Source: Granulicella sibirica | GTDB taxonomy: Bacteria; Acidobacteriota; Terriglobia; Terriglobales; Acidobacteriaceae | Assembly (NCBI RefSeq): GCF_004115155.1 | Contig: NZ_RDSM01000003.1 | Location: 434,001-498,000 of the forward strand | DNA: 64,000 bases | Reading direction: 5' to 3' | The notes under the pieces: generated by a model | The model's input: only the letters and a program-made list of their open reading frames with translations | Databases searched by the model: none | What the model was told of the DNA's origin: nothing | Shown here: positions 25,985-34,565 of the stretch, piece by piece | Numbering within the stretch: the first letter of the stretch is position 1 | How the letters are laid out: each line of letters opens with the position of its first letter | Translations under genes and position numbers: made by a program

Positions 25985-27151
25985 GTGACCGAAAGGAAAC
26001 TGGTCAAAATCCGCATGCCGAATACCACAATCGCACAGCCCCGTACTCCCAGAAGAAGAAGTGCCGGGAAGGACTTCGCAGTAACCGCTGTGACCGACTC
26101 CCCCATCACCGCTCTCGAAGACGATTTTTCGATGTCGACGGATCAGAGTGGAACCTACGGCGGAGAGGAGACACCCAGCCTGGATGGAGTGGAGGGCCTT
26201 TCGCCGGTTGCCATGCGGTTGCTGCAGGCGGCGACGGATATGCAGCAATCGCCGGATTCCTACGAGCGTGCATTCCTCGCAAGGCAGTTGATTCAATGCA
26301 CGTTTCCGCACAGCGATCCCGGAAATGTTCCGATCTGGAGTCGTACCAACGGGAACCTCACGCTCTCGATCCGGCCACTCTATGACGAAGAGAAAGCCGC
26401 CCATAAGTATCCGTATGGGACCATTCCGCGGCTTTTCCTTTACTGGATGGTGACGGAAGCCGCCCGGACCAAGAAGCGCCGGTTATATCTCGGGCAAACC
26501 TATCCAGACTTCATGAGAAAGCTTGGGCTCAATCCCTCGAACGGAGGCGTTCGGAGCGACTCGCGCAGGCTCAAGGATCAGATCGAGCGCATGCTTCGGG
26601 CGACGATCAGCTTCAAACAGACATTCAAGAAGGACGGAAAGACCGGGGACGCCTGGCTCGATATGCAGATCGGGCCAGAGGCCGTGCTGTGGTGGAACTT
26701 CGATCGGGACGCGCAGAACTCGTTATTCGAAAGCTACATCGAGCTGAGCGAGAAATTCTTCAGCGCGATCACGTCGAGTCCTATTCCGTTGGATCTAAGA
26801 GCTTTGCGGGCGTTGAGGAAGTCCCCGCTGTCGCTCGATCTTTACTCCCTGATCTGTCACAAGACCTATAGCGCACGGAAGGATGGGGATACGAAGACCA
26901 TCCCGTGGGAAGGTCTTCATCGCCAGATGGGGGCTGAGTATAAAGAGTTGCGAAATTTTAAGCAGAAGGTCGTAGCGACGGTGAAGAAGATCCGCCTGGT
27001 CTATCCGCAGATGAAGGTGGATCTGTCGGAGACCGGGATGCATATTCATCCGGCGCCTTTGGCGATTCCGGAGCGCGCTGGGACAGAGGCTTTCGCGCCC
27101 CCAACGATCGAAGTTCCGGTCACGCGCCGCAGACGCATGCTGAAGCAGTAG
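25985..27151 (+). CDS. repA: Plasmid replication initiator, RepA_C family
   Basis: Up to 388 residues, matching the RepA_C (plasmid-encoded RepA) family in the block A-R-Q-L-I-Q-C-T-F-P-H, G-N-L-T-L-S-I-R-P, Y-G-T-I-P-R-L-F-L and L-Y-L-G-Q-T-Y-P-D-F-M, with a winged-helix-like C-terminal part (about 260-350). The start may be GTG 25985 or ATG 26015; neither has a clear ribosome site, and the first 80 residues are low in conserved features. The stop codon lies inside a degenerate iteron (27139-27152), and the array follows at once. It should bind the iterons and load replication proteins. Confidence 0.9.
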   Translation: MTERKLVKIRMPNTTIAQPRTPRRRSAGKDFAVTAVTDSPITALEDDFSMSTDQSGTYGGEETPSLDGVEGLSPVAMRLLQAATDMQQSPDSYERAFLARQLIQCTFPHSDPGNVPIWSRTNGNLTLSIRPLYDEEKAAHKYPYGTIPRLFLYWMVTEAARTKKRRLYLGQTYPDFMRKLGLNPSNGGVRSDSRRLKDQIERMLRATISFKQTFKKDGKTGDAWLDMQIGPEAVLWWNFDRDAQNSLFESYIELSEKFFSAITSSPIPLDLRALRALRKSPLSLDLYSLICHKTYSARKDGDTKTIPWEGLHRQMGAEYKELRNFKQKVVATVKKIRLVYPQMKVDLSETGMHIHPAPLAIPERAGTEAFAPPTIEVPVTRRRRMLKQ

Positions 27152-27652
27152 CAGGACTTAGGCGTCACGTCGACGCTGAAACGGTAGCTTTTGATATAGA
27201 CGAAAGACGCTGAAACGGTAGCAGTCATGAGATGGCGTGAAACTACTGTTTCAGCGTATCTCCCGCTGAAACGGTAGACAGCAGACGGATCCCTGGTCGC
27301 TGAAACGGTAGCGGCAATCCGGTAAGTCATGCAGTTGCTTATAGTTACCAACTTGATTCCTCTCGCCGAACGTTCGCTAAAACGGTAGCGGGTGAAGTTC
27401 GCGGAGATTGTGTGAGGCGCTGAAACGGTAGCAAGTGGCCAGACTATGCTTCGATACAGGACATTTACCGGCCTGACGCGTTGCTAAGGCGGCATTTCGG
27501 CGGTAATTCCGGGCCGAAGATATCCACGCTGAAACGGAAGAGGGGTGTTTGGCGGGATTACCGGCGTTTCACGCTGAAATGGAAGAGGTTACACGCTGAA
27601 ACGGTGCGGCTTCCACGCTGAAATGGTGCGTAACTCTCGCTGAAACGGTAGG
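27139..27652 (+). repeat. Replication origin iteron array (about 13 copies)
   Basis: Copies of GCTGAAACGGTAGC begin at 27139 (two changes, covers the repA stop), 27175, 27209, 27265, 27299, 27376, 27419, 27528, 27573, 27595, 27617 and 27639, with one inverted copy at 27243-27255. Five copies match all 14 bases. Early copies are 34-36 bases apart; the last four begin exactly 22 bases apart and drift at the 3' half (GGAAG, GGTGC). Direct repeats in helical phase after an initiator gene are the hallmark of an iteron origin. Confidence 0.93.
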
Positions 27653-27941
27653 CGGGAACGGGTTGCTTAAAGGAAGCCTATAGTTTTTGCCTCTAGTCTT
27701 GCCTTTAACTCCTTAGATTTCTATAGGCCGCCTATCGTAAAACCGCACATTCTTTGTCGCTTTCGCTGGATAGCTTACGGGGCGTTGTACGGTAAATGCG
27801 GTTCGTGGACACCGTCTTAGCGTGGTGAAGAGTGCGTCTTTCCTGGGTGTATCGCATTCCAGACGCATGTTTTCTGTCGATGCGGCAAAAAGAGGGTTCC
27901 TGGCGGGAAGAGTTGTCAACAACAGGAGGTTTGCTCAATAC
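27653..27941. other. Origin-flanking AT-rich region, no gene
   Basis: Next to the last iteron is an AT-rich stretch (about 27665-27730) bounded by perfect 8-bp arms GCCTATAG (27676-27683) and CTATAGGC (27721-27728). Open frames here lack coding character. It could be the DNA-unwinding element. I found no clear consensus DnaA box. Confidence 0.5.
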
Positions 27942-27955
27942 GCTGAAACGGTAGC
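27942..27955 (+). repeat. Dispersed iteron copy C (exact)
   Basis: An exact GCTGAAACGGTAGC, 290 bases after the last array copy and six bases before the end of the methyltransferase-DUF393 gene. It forms the right border of the replicon core. Confidence 0.9.
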
Positions 27956-27960
27956 GCCAC

Positions 27961-29325
27961 CTAACGGGCAGTTTCCGCTGCTGCCTTTGCCGGTGATGAG
28001 CCCGCCATCGAAGACTGCACGCCATTCCCCGGGAACTCCTCATACGAGCAGAGAGAGCGTGGCCCCAGGCCGGAGGCGTCGGTCAGCAGTTGAATGGCCT
28101 GCCACACGCCTGGGAGGCGAAGCGTAAGGCCACAGAGGGCCCAGGGGAGGTTCAGATGCTCGAGAGCCTGAGCCATGGCGCGGACTCCATCTACCGTTGC
28201 GCTGTCGCCCTGAGGGCCTCCCGTTTCGTAGCGCATGCGGTGGATGGAGTGATCGGGAAGGCTCTCCGCGTCGAGGATCTCGAGACCGACGGGGTGCCGG
28301 GCTTCGAGCCAGTTCCGGATCTGGCTGCAAGGGCCGCAGGTCCGGGCGATATAGAGGCGCGCCGGAGAACCGGCGTGGAAGGGACGCCAGCGGGGGACCC
28401 AGTTGTGGACCTCGGCGCGGTAAGCGCGCCAGGCGGCGCCAAAGCGTTCGTCGAGGTCTTTGGACTCGTCCCAGGTAGCGAGACCGGCGGAGTAGGCAAT
28501 CGCGACGACTGGCGGAATCAGGAGCCAGGGATTCCGCAGAAGGGCAGCCCATGCGAAGAGAACGAGGACGCAGGAGATCTGAATCGGATTTGCGCTGAAA
28601 CGGTAGATTCCGGAGCTAACGAGGCTGGTTGGGGGATCGTAGGGGATAGGGGTCCCGTTGCCCCGTGCCGCAAACTCCATGACGGCGGCGACTGCAGGGA
28701 GGGCCAGAAGGCAAATGATCTGCAGGGCGAGCTGACGGGGCAGGCTTGGGAGGTTCAGCAGCGGCGACCAGCCGGGGCCAGGGCGCAGGGCGAAGACCAG
28801 CTCCGGCATAAGGAAAAGGAAGAGGAGCGCGGCGACGGCTAGTTGGAAGGTGGCGCGGAGGGCGAGATGGGTCTTGCGGCGGGTCCACCGGGCGATGGAG
28901 AGGCTCGGCAGGAGGACCGTGGCGACGGCGAGGGCTTCGCCGGTGAGCCAGTTGTGGTTGAGATGGATGCCGGCGCGGCAGAGGGGCATCAGGAGGCAAT
29001 CGGCTACGACAAGAATTGCGGCTGTGGCGGGGATGTTGAGATTTGGGAGTGCGAGCGATGGGAGGATGCCCCAGAGGATCGCCCAGCCCAGATAGAACTC
29101 GAGCGGCATGGTGCGGAGGGTGGCTTCGGAGCCGGGGGCGAAGGTCCACCAGAGAGCGTGCTGATTGAGGACCTGGAGGGCCAGCAGGGAAGGCAGAGTC
29201 CAGAGGAGGCTCAGAAGGCTGGCAGGGAACTGCCGAGGATGGCGTCTGGATAGGAGGCCAGCGATGAGGCTGAGCGAGATGGGGAGGTAGAGGGCTGCGG
29301 CTCGTTCCCAGTCGGCTTGGGTCAT
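27961..29325 (-). CDS. Membrane methyltransferase (ICMT-like) fused to a DUF393 thiol-redox domain
   Basis: A 454-residue fusion. Residues about 1-310 carry roughly eight membrane segments and the isoprenylcysteine-methyltransferase-like signature G-I-Y-R-F-S-A-N-P (about 236-245). Residues about 323-430 resemble the DUF393 (DCC) thioredoxin-like family, with Y-I-A-R-T-C-G-P-C at the redox end. The combination suggests membrane-linked methylation or thiol chemistry, but no substrate can be named. A one-mismatch iteron copy (28594-28607) falls exactly on the Y-R-F-S codons. The last 20 residues are low-complexity. Confidence 0.65.
   Translation of the reverse strand: MTQADWERAAALYLPISLSLIAGLLSRRHPRQFPASLLSLLWTLPSLLALQVLNQHALWWTFAPGSEATLRTMPLEFYLGWAILWGILPSLALPNLNIPATAAILVVADCLLMPLCRAGIHLNHNWLTGEALAVATVLLPSLSIARWTRRKTHLALRATFQLAVAALLFLFLMPELVFALRPGPGWSPLLNLPSLPRQLALQIICLLALPAVAAVMEFAARGNGTPIPYDPPTSLVSSGIYRFSANPIQISCVLVLFAWAALLRNPWLLIPPVVAIAYSAGLATWDESKDLDERFGAAWRAYRAEVHNWVPRWRPFHAGSPARLYIARTCGPCSQIRNWLEARHPVGLEILDAESLPDHSIHRMRYETGGPQGDSATVDGVRAMAQALEHLNLPWALCGLTLRLPGVWQAIQLLTDASGLGPRSLCSYEEFPGNGVQSSMAGSSPAKAAAETAR
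28594..28607 (+). repeat. Dispersed iteron copy D (13/14), inside a gene
   Basis: GCTGAAACGGTAGA differs from the element only at the last base. It encodes the conserved Y-R-F-S of the methyltransferase signature on the other strand, so protein constraint could explain part of the match. Confidence 0.55.
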
Positions 29326-29745
29326 CCTGGTTCCCTGCCTTCGGTGGAGTCGGGTTCGGCGAGTGAGCTTAGAGCCCGCGAGGTCTCAGGCTTCGGTGAA
29401 CGTCGTTCCGGATATTGGGTCAGAGTCAAGACATCTGACTTCGAGGATATGCCCTCAGGCGATGCCCCGGCCCTACTTCACGCCGCCACACCTGCGGATC
29501 AACCGCTTACTGCTGGCTCACGAGTCGTAGTTGAGTGTTTGCCCGCTTGAAAGCAGTGTAAGAGACCGTGCGCGGTAGATTCTCTGATCCATCGCTCCTC
29601 ACCAAGGAGACTACTGACAGTATCGGTGCGCCATTCACAGGTAGTGGCGAATCATGCAGAAGTCGCACGGAACTCTCCGCAGCAGGAACGCCCTTGATGG
29701 TAGCAAAGCAGATCGCGAACAACATCAACAAAGGTAACGGATCAC
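29326..29745. other. Intergenic region before the Gfo/Idh/MocA gene
   Basis: About 420 bases between divergent genes. Short open frames exist, but none shows coding character or a ribosome site. It presumably carries promoters for both neighbours; no repeat or hairpin stands out. Confidence 0.5.
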
Positions 29746-31359
29746 ATGGGCTCGAAGAGTATTGGAGGGCGCTGGCATCAACCTGGGCGGTGTATTCTGT
29801 TTCGCGTGTCGAAATCAACCAAGAAACTGTCCTCTACGGAAGCTCCTCAGGCCGTTGCCGCGTCGCGTGTCGGTCGCCGCGAGTTCATCAAGACCGGGTC
29901 TTTGGCTGCGGGAGCTCTTGCGTTCGGAGCGCCAGCAGTTGTACGCGGGCAAAATCTCAACAGCAAGTTGAACATTGCCTGCGTCGGGGTCGGCGGGAAG
30001 GGACGGAGCGATACCGACGCCTGCGCTGGAGAAAACATCGTCGCGCTGTGCGACGTGGATACGGGTTCCGTGGCATATGAGACCCAGACCAAGAAGTATC
30101 CGGACGCAAAGTTTTACAAGGACTTCCGGCAGATGTTCGAGCAGATGGGCGACCGGATCGATGCCGTGACGGTTTCGACGCCGGACCATATGCATGCCAT
30201 CGTGGCCTCGTTGGCGATGAAGCGGAACAAGGCAGTCTTCTGCCAGAAGCCGTTGACGCAGACGATCTATGAGGCGCGCTACCTGCGGAACATGGCCCAC
30301 GACAGAAAGCTTGTAACGCAGATGGGCAACCAGGGTAGCGCTTCAGAAGGCCTGCGCCGCGCGGTGGAGACGATCCAGGATGGGCTGATCGGGCAGGTGC
30401 ATGAAGTACATGTGTGGACGAACCGCCCGGTCTGGCTGCAGGCGATGGATCGTCCCGCAGGCGAAGATCCGATTCCAGCCACGCTCGAATGGGATACCTG
30501 GATCGGCCCTGCCCCGATGAGGCCGTACATCGGGAGCCGGGACCCCAAGGATAAGAACGGAATCTACGAGCCATTCAACTGGCGTGGCTGGCAGGATTTC
30601 GGTACAGGTGCCTTGGGCGACATGGCATGCCACACGGTAAATATGCCGTTTCGTGCGCTCGATCTCGGTTATCCGGCGGAGATCGAGGCAACGCCCCTAA
30701 GCAAGATGAACAAAGAGTCTTATCCGGTGGGCTCGAAGATTCGCTTCGCCTTCCCGAAGCGCACGGGTCAGGTCCCGCTCGAGCATCCGCATCTGTTCCA
30801 TCACTCCAGAAAGGTCGAGCACGACGCGGTGACCCTGTGGTGGTACGACGGCGGCCAGCCCAACCCGGAGCTGCGTGGAGGCCATGACCTTACGAACAAG
30901 CCGCCAGTCGACGTGACTGCCGACATCGTCGCGCTGCAGGGCAAGCTTCCCGATAGCGGCTGCATCCTGATCGGCGATGGGGGCTCTGTCTTCTCGCCGG
31001 ACGATTACGGGACAAACTTCTTCGTGAAGCTGAAGGGAGAAGAGAAGTTCGTGCAATATCTGAAGCACCCGGCTATGGCGAAGTATCCGGAGCGGCTTCC
31101 CCGTAACCGGAATGCGGGAAATCTAGTGGTTGCTCATGCGCAGGAATGGCTTACGGCGATCAAAGAACACAAGCCGGAGATGTGCTACTCGCGCTTTGAT
31201 GTCGCGGCGCGTCTCGTGGAGATCATGCTCCTGGGCTGTGTCTCGCTGCGTGCCCGACAGAAGATCGAATGGGATGGGCCGAAGATGGTTGCGAAAAATT
31301 GCCCGCAGGCGGCGCAGTTCATCCAGCGCCAGGACCGTTCTGGCTGGGCTCTTTCCTAA
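29746..31359 (+). CDS. Tat-exported Gfo/Idh/MocA family oxidoreductase
   Basis: Up to 537 residues. A twin-arginine signal (V-G-R-R-E-F-I-K-T-G) precedes a hydrophobic stretch, then a Rossmann domain (C-V-G-V-G-G-K-G) and the family's E-K-P-like motif in the variant form C-Q-K-P-L-T. Next comes the C-terminal alpha/beta domain with H-T-V-N-M-P. Such exported members are frequent in Acidobacteriota and Planctomycetes and act on sugars or glycosides with bound NAD(P). GTG 29806 would give a shorter and more typical Tat leader than ATG 29746; the start is therefore uncertain. Confidence 0.87.
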   Translation: MGSKSIGGRWHQPGRCILFRVSKSTKKLSSTEAPQAVAASRVGRREFIKTGSLAAGALAFGAPAVVRGQNLNSKLNIACVGVGGKGRSDTDACAGENIVALCDVDTGSVAYETQTKKYPDAKFYKDFRQMFEQMGDRIDAVTVSTPDHMHAIVASLAMKRNKAVFCQKPLTQTIYEARYLRNMAHDRKLVTQMGNQGSASEGLRRAVETIQDGLIGQVHEVHVWTNRPVWLQAMDRPAGEDPIPATLEWDTWIGPAPMRPYIGSRDPKDKNGIYEPFNWRGWQDFGTGALGDMACHTVNMPFRALDLGYPAEIEATPLSKMNKESYPVGSKIRFAFPKRTGQVPLEHPHLFHHSRKVEHDAVTLWWYDGGQPNPELRGGHDLTNKPPVDVTADIVALQGKLPDSGCILIGDGGSVFSPDDYGTNFFVKLKGEEKFVQYLKHPAMAKYPERLPRNRNAGNLVVAHAQEWLTAIKEHKPEMCYSRFDVAARLVEIMLLGCVSLRARQKIEWDGPKMVAKNCPQAAQFIQRQDRSGWALS

Positions 31360-31515
31360 GGCGCTTATTCAGGATGGCTGCGAGGTTGGCGTTCTCGTAA
31401 GGCCTCAGGTCATCCGTCCAGACAAGCAGACCGAGCGCATGTAGCCGAGGGGATAAGGTTCCTGGTGGTGCGATTTCACGATTGCTTGCGTCGCCGCGGA
31501 GTAGCCTGATATCTC

Positions 31516-32457
31516 ATGCATTTCATTGTCAGCTTGCGGCCACTCCTCTTACTCGTCGTGTGGGCGATGGGCGGTGGTGTCCTTTTCGCGGAACGCCTGC
31601 CGACCGAGAGCGGAATCGTCTATGGCGTCGCATCTCAACAACAACTGACCATGGACTACTATGCCCCTCGGGGTGCCGGGCCGCATCCCGCGGTGATCCT
31701 CATTCATAGCGGCGGGTTCGTGAATGGCGATAGTCGAAGCAGAAGCGAAACTTACTGCGCCGACTTTTTGGTACCGGCTGGTTACGCGGTCTTTTCCATC
31801 AACTACCGCCTGGCTCCCCGCTTTTCCTATCCGGATCCCATTCGAGATGTGGAGAGGGCCGTTCGGTTTGTTCGTGCAAACGCTCACCGGTGGGAGGTCG
31901 ATCCCGGGAGTCTTGCCCTGGTTGGCGGTTCGGCCGGCGGATACCTCGGGGCGATGGCTGGACTCGAGCAGGCACAGGGAGATCCAACAGCTTCCGACCC
32001 CGTGGAACGTGAGAGCGCCAGGGTGCAGGCCGTGGTCTCGTTATATGGATTGACCGGCTTTGAGAACATCGAACTAAGTAAGAATGAACATCTTCTGCTG
32101 GATTCGCTGATCCGGCAGAAGGGCGAGACGGCGGCCGTGCGCGAGGCTTCTCCTGCTCACCTTGCCACGAGATCCTCTCCGCCGTTTCTACAGATCATGG
32201 GCGACAAGGATGAGTATTTCGGATTGAGCACCGTAAGAGTCTTAGACCAGAAGCTACGGGATGCGGGAGTATCCAGCACTGTCATTGTGATTCCCGGTGG
32301 TGCTCACGGAACCTATAACTGGTACAGGCTTCCGAATGTTCCCGATTGGGAGCGACAAATGACCGAGTGGCTGAATGCAAAGCTTAGCCATTCCGGCCCC
32401 GTAGGCGAAGGAATACAAACGCGGGAGCCGACTCCGCATATTCCATCCTCACGATAA
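31516..32457 (+). CDS. Secreted alpha/beta hydrolase (BD-FAE/HSL-like esterase)
   Basis: A 313-residue enzyme with an N-terminal export signal, an oxyanion motif H-S-G-G-F, I-N-Y-R-L-A-P and the nucleophile elbow G-G-S-A-G-G; Asp (M-G-D-K-D-E) and His (G-G-A-H-G-T) complete the triad near 230 and 260. This is the hormone-sensitive-lipase-like group that often removes acetyl or feruloyl groups from plant polysaccharides. It follows the oxidoreductase by 156 bases, so co-transcription is possible. The substrate is inferred only at class level. Confidence 0.85.
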   Translation: MHFIVSLRPLLLLVVWAMGGGVLFAERLPTESGIVYGVASQQQLTMDYYAPRGAGPHPAVILIHSGGFVNGDSRSRSETYCADFLVPAGYAVFSINYRLAPRFSYPDPIRDVERAVRFVRANAHRWEVDPGSLALVGGSAGGYLGAMAGLEQAQGDPTASDPVERESARVQAVVSLYGLTGFENIELSKNEHLLLDSLIRQKGETAAVREASPAHLATRSSPPFLQIMGDKDEYFGLSTVRVLDQKLRDAGVSSTVIVIPGGAHGTYNWYRLPNVPDWERQMTEWLNAKLSHSGPVGEGIQTREPTPHIPSSR

Positions 32458-32552
32458 GTTGTTGGTTCTCTCGAGAACTTTCGATTGCCTGGACCGGCAT
32501 GGACGGCAAGGCGACCCGAGAGGAAGGAGGCGAAGTCTGACCGAACTCCGCG

Positions 32553-34565
32553 TCAGGCTGGCATATCCGCCGAAGCGATGTTCCAAACCGCCAGGGACTG
32601 ACGTTCGGGAGTGGGTTCCTTGACTGCCATCAGCCGCCCCGCCGCTTCTGCCGGGACCGCTTTTGAGATGTGGAAGCCCTGAATCTGGTCGCATCCCGCC
32701 GCGATCAGGATATCCATCTGCTGACGGTTCTCCACGCCTTCGGCCACGATGCGCAGGTTCAAGGAACGTGCCATGTCAATCATGCCTTCGACGAGCGTCC
32801 GTGCCTCGATCGAATGCTCGATATCGGTGACAAAGGCGCGATCGATCTTGAGAGTATGCACTGGCAACTCGCGCAAGTAGCTGAGGGAGGAGTAACCCGT
32901 TCCGAAATCGTCAATTGACAGGCGCACCCCAAACTTGCGTAGAAGCTCCAGGGTCTGCTGGGTTTGCCCGTGATTTTCAATCATCACGCCTTCGGTCAAC
33001 TCCAGATCGAGAAGTTCCGGCGGCAATCCAGTCTCCTTCAGGGTCGCCAGCACTACGCCGACAAACTTGTCATGGGATAACTGGGCGGAAGAAACATTGA
33101 CCGACATCTTCGATAACTTGTTCCCCTGCCGCCTCCATTCCGCCGCCTGCGCGCAAGCCTGCGCCAGCACCCAGTTGCCGAGCGGGACGATCAAGCCGTT
33201 TCGTTCTGCGATAGGAATGAATTGGGCTGGCGAAACCTGACCATGCACGGAATCGTGCCAGCGCAGCAGCGCTTCAAAGCCAAGCACCAGGCCCATCGCA
33301 TCGACGATCGGCTGGTAGTACACCTCCATCAATTGCTCGTGGACCGCCGTTCGCAGGTTATGTTCCAGGCTCATCTGGAGCGTCGTCTCAGCGCGCATCT
33401 TTTCGTCAAAGACAAGAAAGGAGTTACGTCCGGAGTTCTTCACTTTATAGAGTGCGAGATCGGCATGGTGGAACAGGTCCTTGGCCTCCAGGCCCTCCTG
33501 CGGATGGAGGCAGATCCCGATGCTCGCGCCTATGCGCGCTTCGTGCTGTCCCAGATCGAAGGGAGTAGTGATGCAGCCTATCATCCGGGCGGCGACACTT
33601 TCGGCTACCGTCTGGCTTTGGCAATCATCGATCAGCAGAGCAAATTCATCCCCGCCCATCCGTGCCAGAACGTCGTCTTTGCGGAGCAGGCCTTGCAGTC
33701 GTGTGCTTACCTGGATAAGCAGGGCGTCTCCAGCCTGGTGTCCAAGCGTATCGTTCACTTCCTTGAAGCGGTCGAGATCGATCGAAAGAAGCGCAAACCG
33801 GCTTCCTTTTCTGGATGGATCGTCCAGAAGAACACTGAGCTTCTTCTGGATGAGCAACCGGTTGCCAAGCCCTGTCAACGCGTCATGGTAGGCCTGGTAC
33901 AACAGCACATCCTGCTCCGCCTCGCGGTGCGAAGTCACCCACAGCCCGCGCAGGGTCTGCACGCACGACGTGATCATGAAGGTGTCGCAGAACACCACCC
34001 ACAACACGTGTTCGAGCATGCGGCCGTGGCTTCCGGCGGCCGTCCCAAAGATGGCGATCGGTTCGTAGTAGCCCATCGCGAGATGATTGACCAGCGTCGT
34101 CAAGGTTGCGGTGATGAGCACTGGCCAGTCGAGATAGAAGCAGAGAAATGCCAGCGAGCCGAAGACGTGGAAGTGCGTCTCGATTCTGCCGCCAGTGACA
34201 TGGATCAATAACCCCGACATGAGCATCTGGCATGCGGCGATGATATGCCGCGTGTATATCTTCCCCGGCGCGAAGATAGCCAGCGTGACCGGCAGGATCG
34301 TAATCAGTCCCCCCAGGGCGATCGCGGCGATGACATGCGGATGAATCCTGCTCTGTCCGCCAACCCAAGTAGTTGGGGAGATCAGGAAGGACGCCAGAAC
34401 TGCACCGGGCCATTGCAGAAGCATCAGGCATGCGATCAGCTTGTCACTCCGCATACAAATGCGTTCATGTTCGCGCTCAAAGATCGCACGGACTTCAGCC
34501 GAAGCATTACGGGCCGCGCGCTCGGAGCGATACAACGCTAACTCCTTCAGGAGAAATCCATTCAT
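32553..34565 (-). CDS. Membrane GGDEF-EAL protein (cyclic di-GMP turnover)
   Basis: A 670-residue protein: about five or six N-terminal membrane segments (about 40-205) with a histidine-bearing region H-F-H-V-F-G-S-L-A and a later N-H-L-A-M-G-Y. Then a GGDEF domain (about 225-385) with intact M-G-G-D-E-F and an EAL domain (about 395-645) with intact E-A-L-L-R and D-D-F-G-T-G-Y. Both catalytic motifs appear complete, so it may make and degrade cyclic di-GMP, switching with an unknown membrane signal. It overlaps the RedB-like gene by four bases, implying a shared function or control. Confidence 0.9.
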   Translation of the reverse strand: MNGFLLKELALYRSERAARNASAEVRAIFEREHERICMRSDKLIACLMLLQWPGAVLASFLISPTTWVGGQSRIHPHVIAAIALGGLITILPVTLAIFAPGKIYTRHIIAACQMLMSGLLIHVTGGRIETHFHVFGSLAFLCFYLDWPVLITATLTTLVNHLAMGYYEPIAIFGTAAGSHGRMLEHVLWVVFCDTFMITSCVQTLRGLWVTSHREAEQDVLLYQAYHDALTGLGNRLLIQKKLSVLLDDPSRKGSRFALLSIDLDRFKEVNDTLGHQAGDALLIQVSTRLQGLLRKDDVLARMGGDEFALLIDDCQSQTVAESVAARMIGCITTPFDLGQHEARIGASIGICLHPQEGLEAKDLFHHADLALYKVKNSGRNSFLVFDEKMRAETTLQMSLEHNLRTAVHEQLMEVYYQPIVDAMGLVLGFEALLRWHDSVHGQVSPAQFIPIAERNGLIVPLGNWVLAQACAQAAEWRRQGNKLSKMSVNVSSAQLSHDKFVGVVLATLKETGLPPELLDLELTEGVMIENHGQTQQTLELLRKFGVRLSIDDFGTGYSSLSYLRELPVHTLKIDRAFVTDIEHSIEARTLVEGMIDMARSLNLRIVAEGVENRQQMDILIAAGCDQIQGFHISKAVPAEAAGRLMAVKEPTPERQSLAVWNIASADMPA

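Noticed and set aside
27139..27652. Origin repeats as a CRISPR array
   Set aside because: The unit is only 14 bases, spacings vary from 22 to 109 bases, one copy is inverted and no cas gene is present; an iteron origin explains it.
27713..27922. Small open frames between the iterons and the methyltransferase gene
   Set aside because: No ribosome site, codon bias or recognisable product; the stretch looks like origin DNA.
27653..27941. A consensus DnaA box in the origin
   Set aside because: No TTATNCACA match was found by eye; ATATCCACG near 27520 has too many changes to call.
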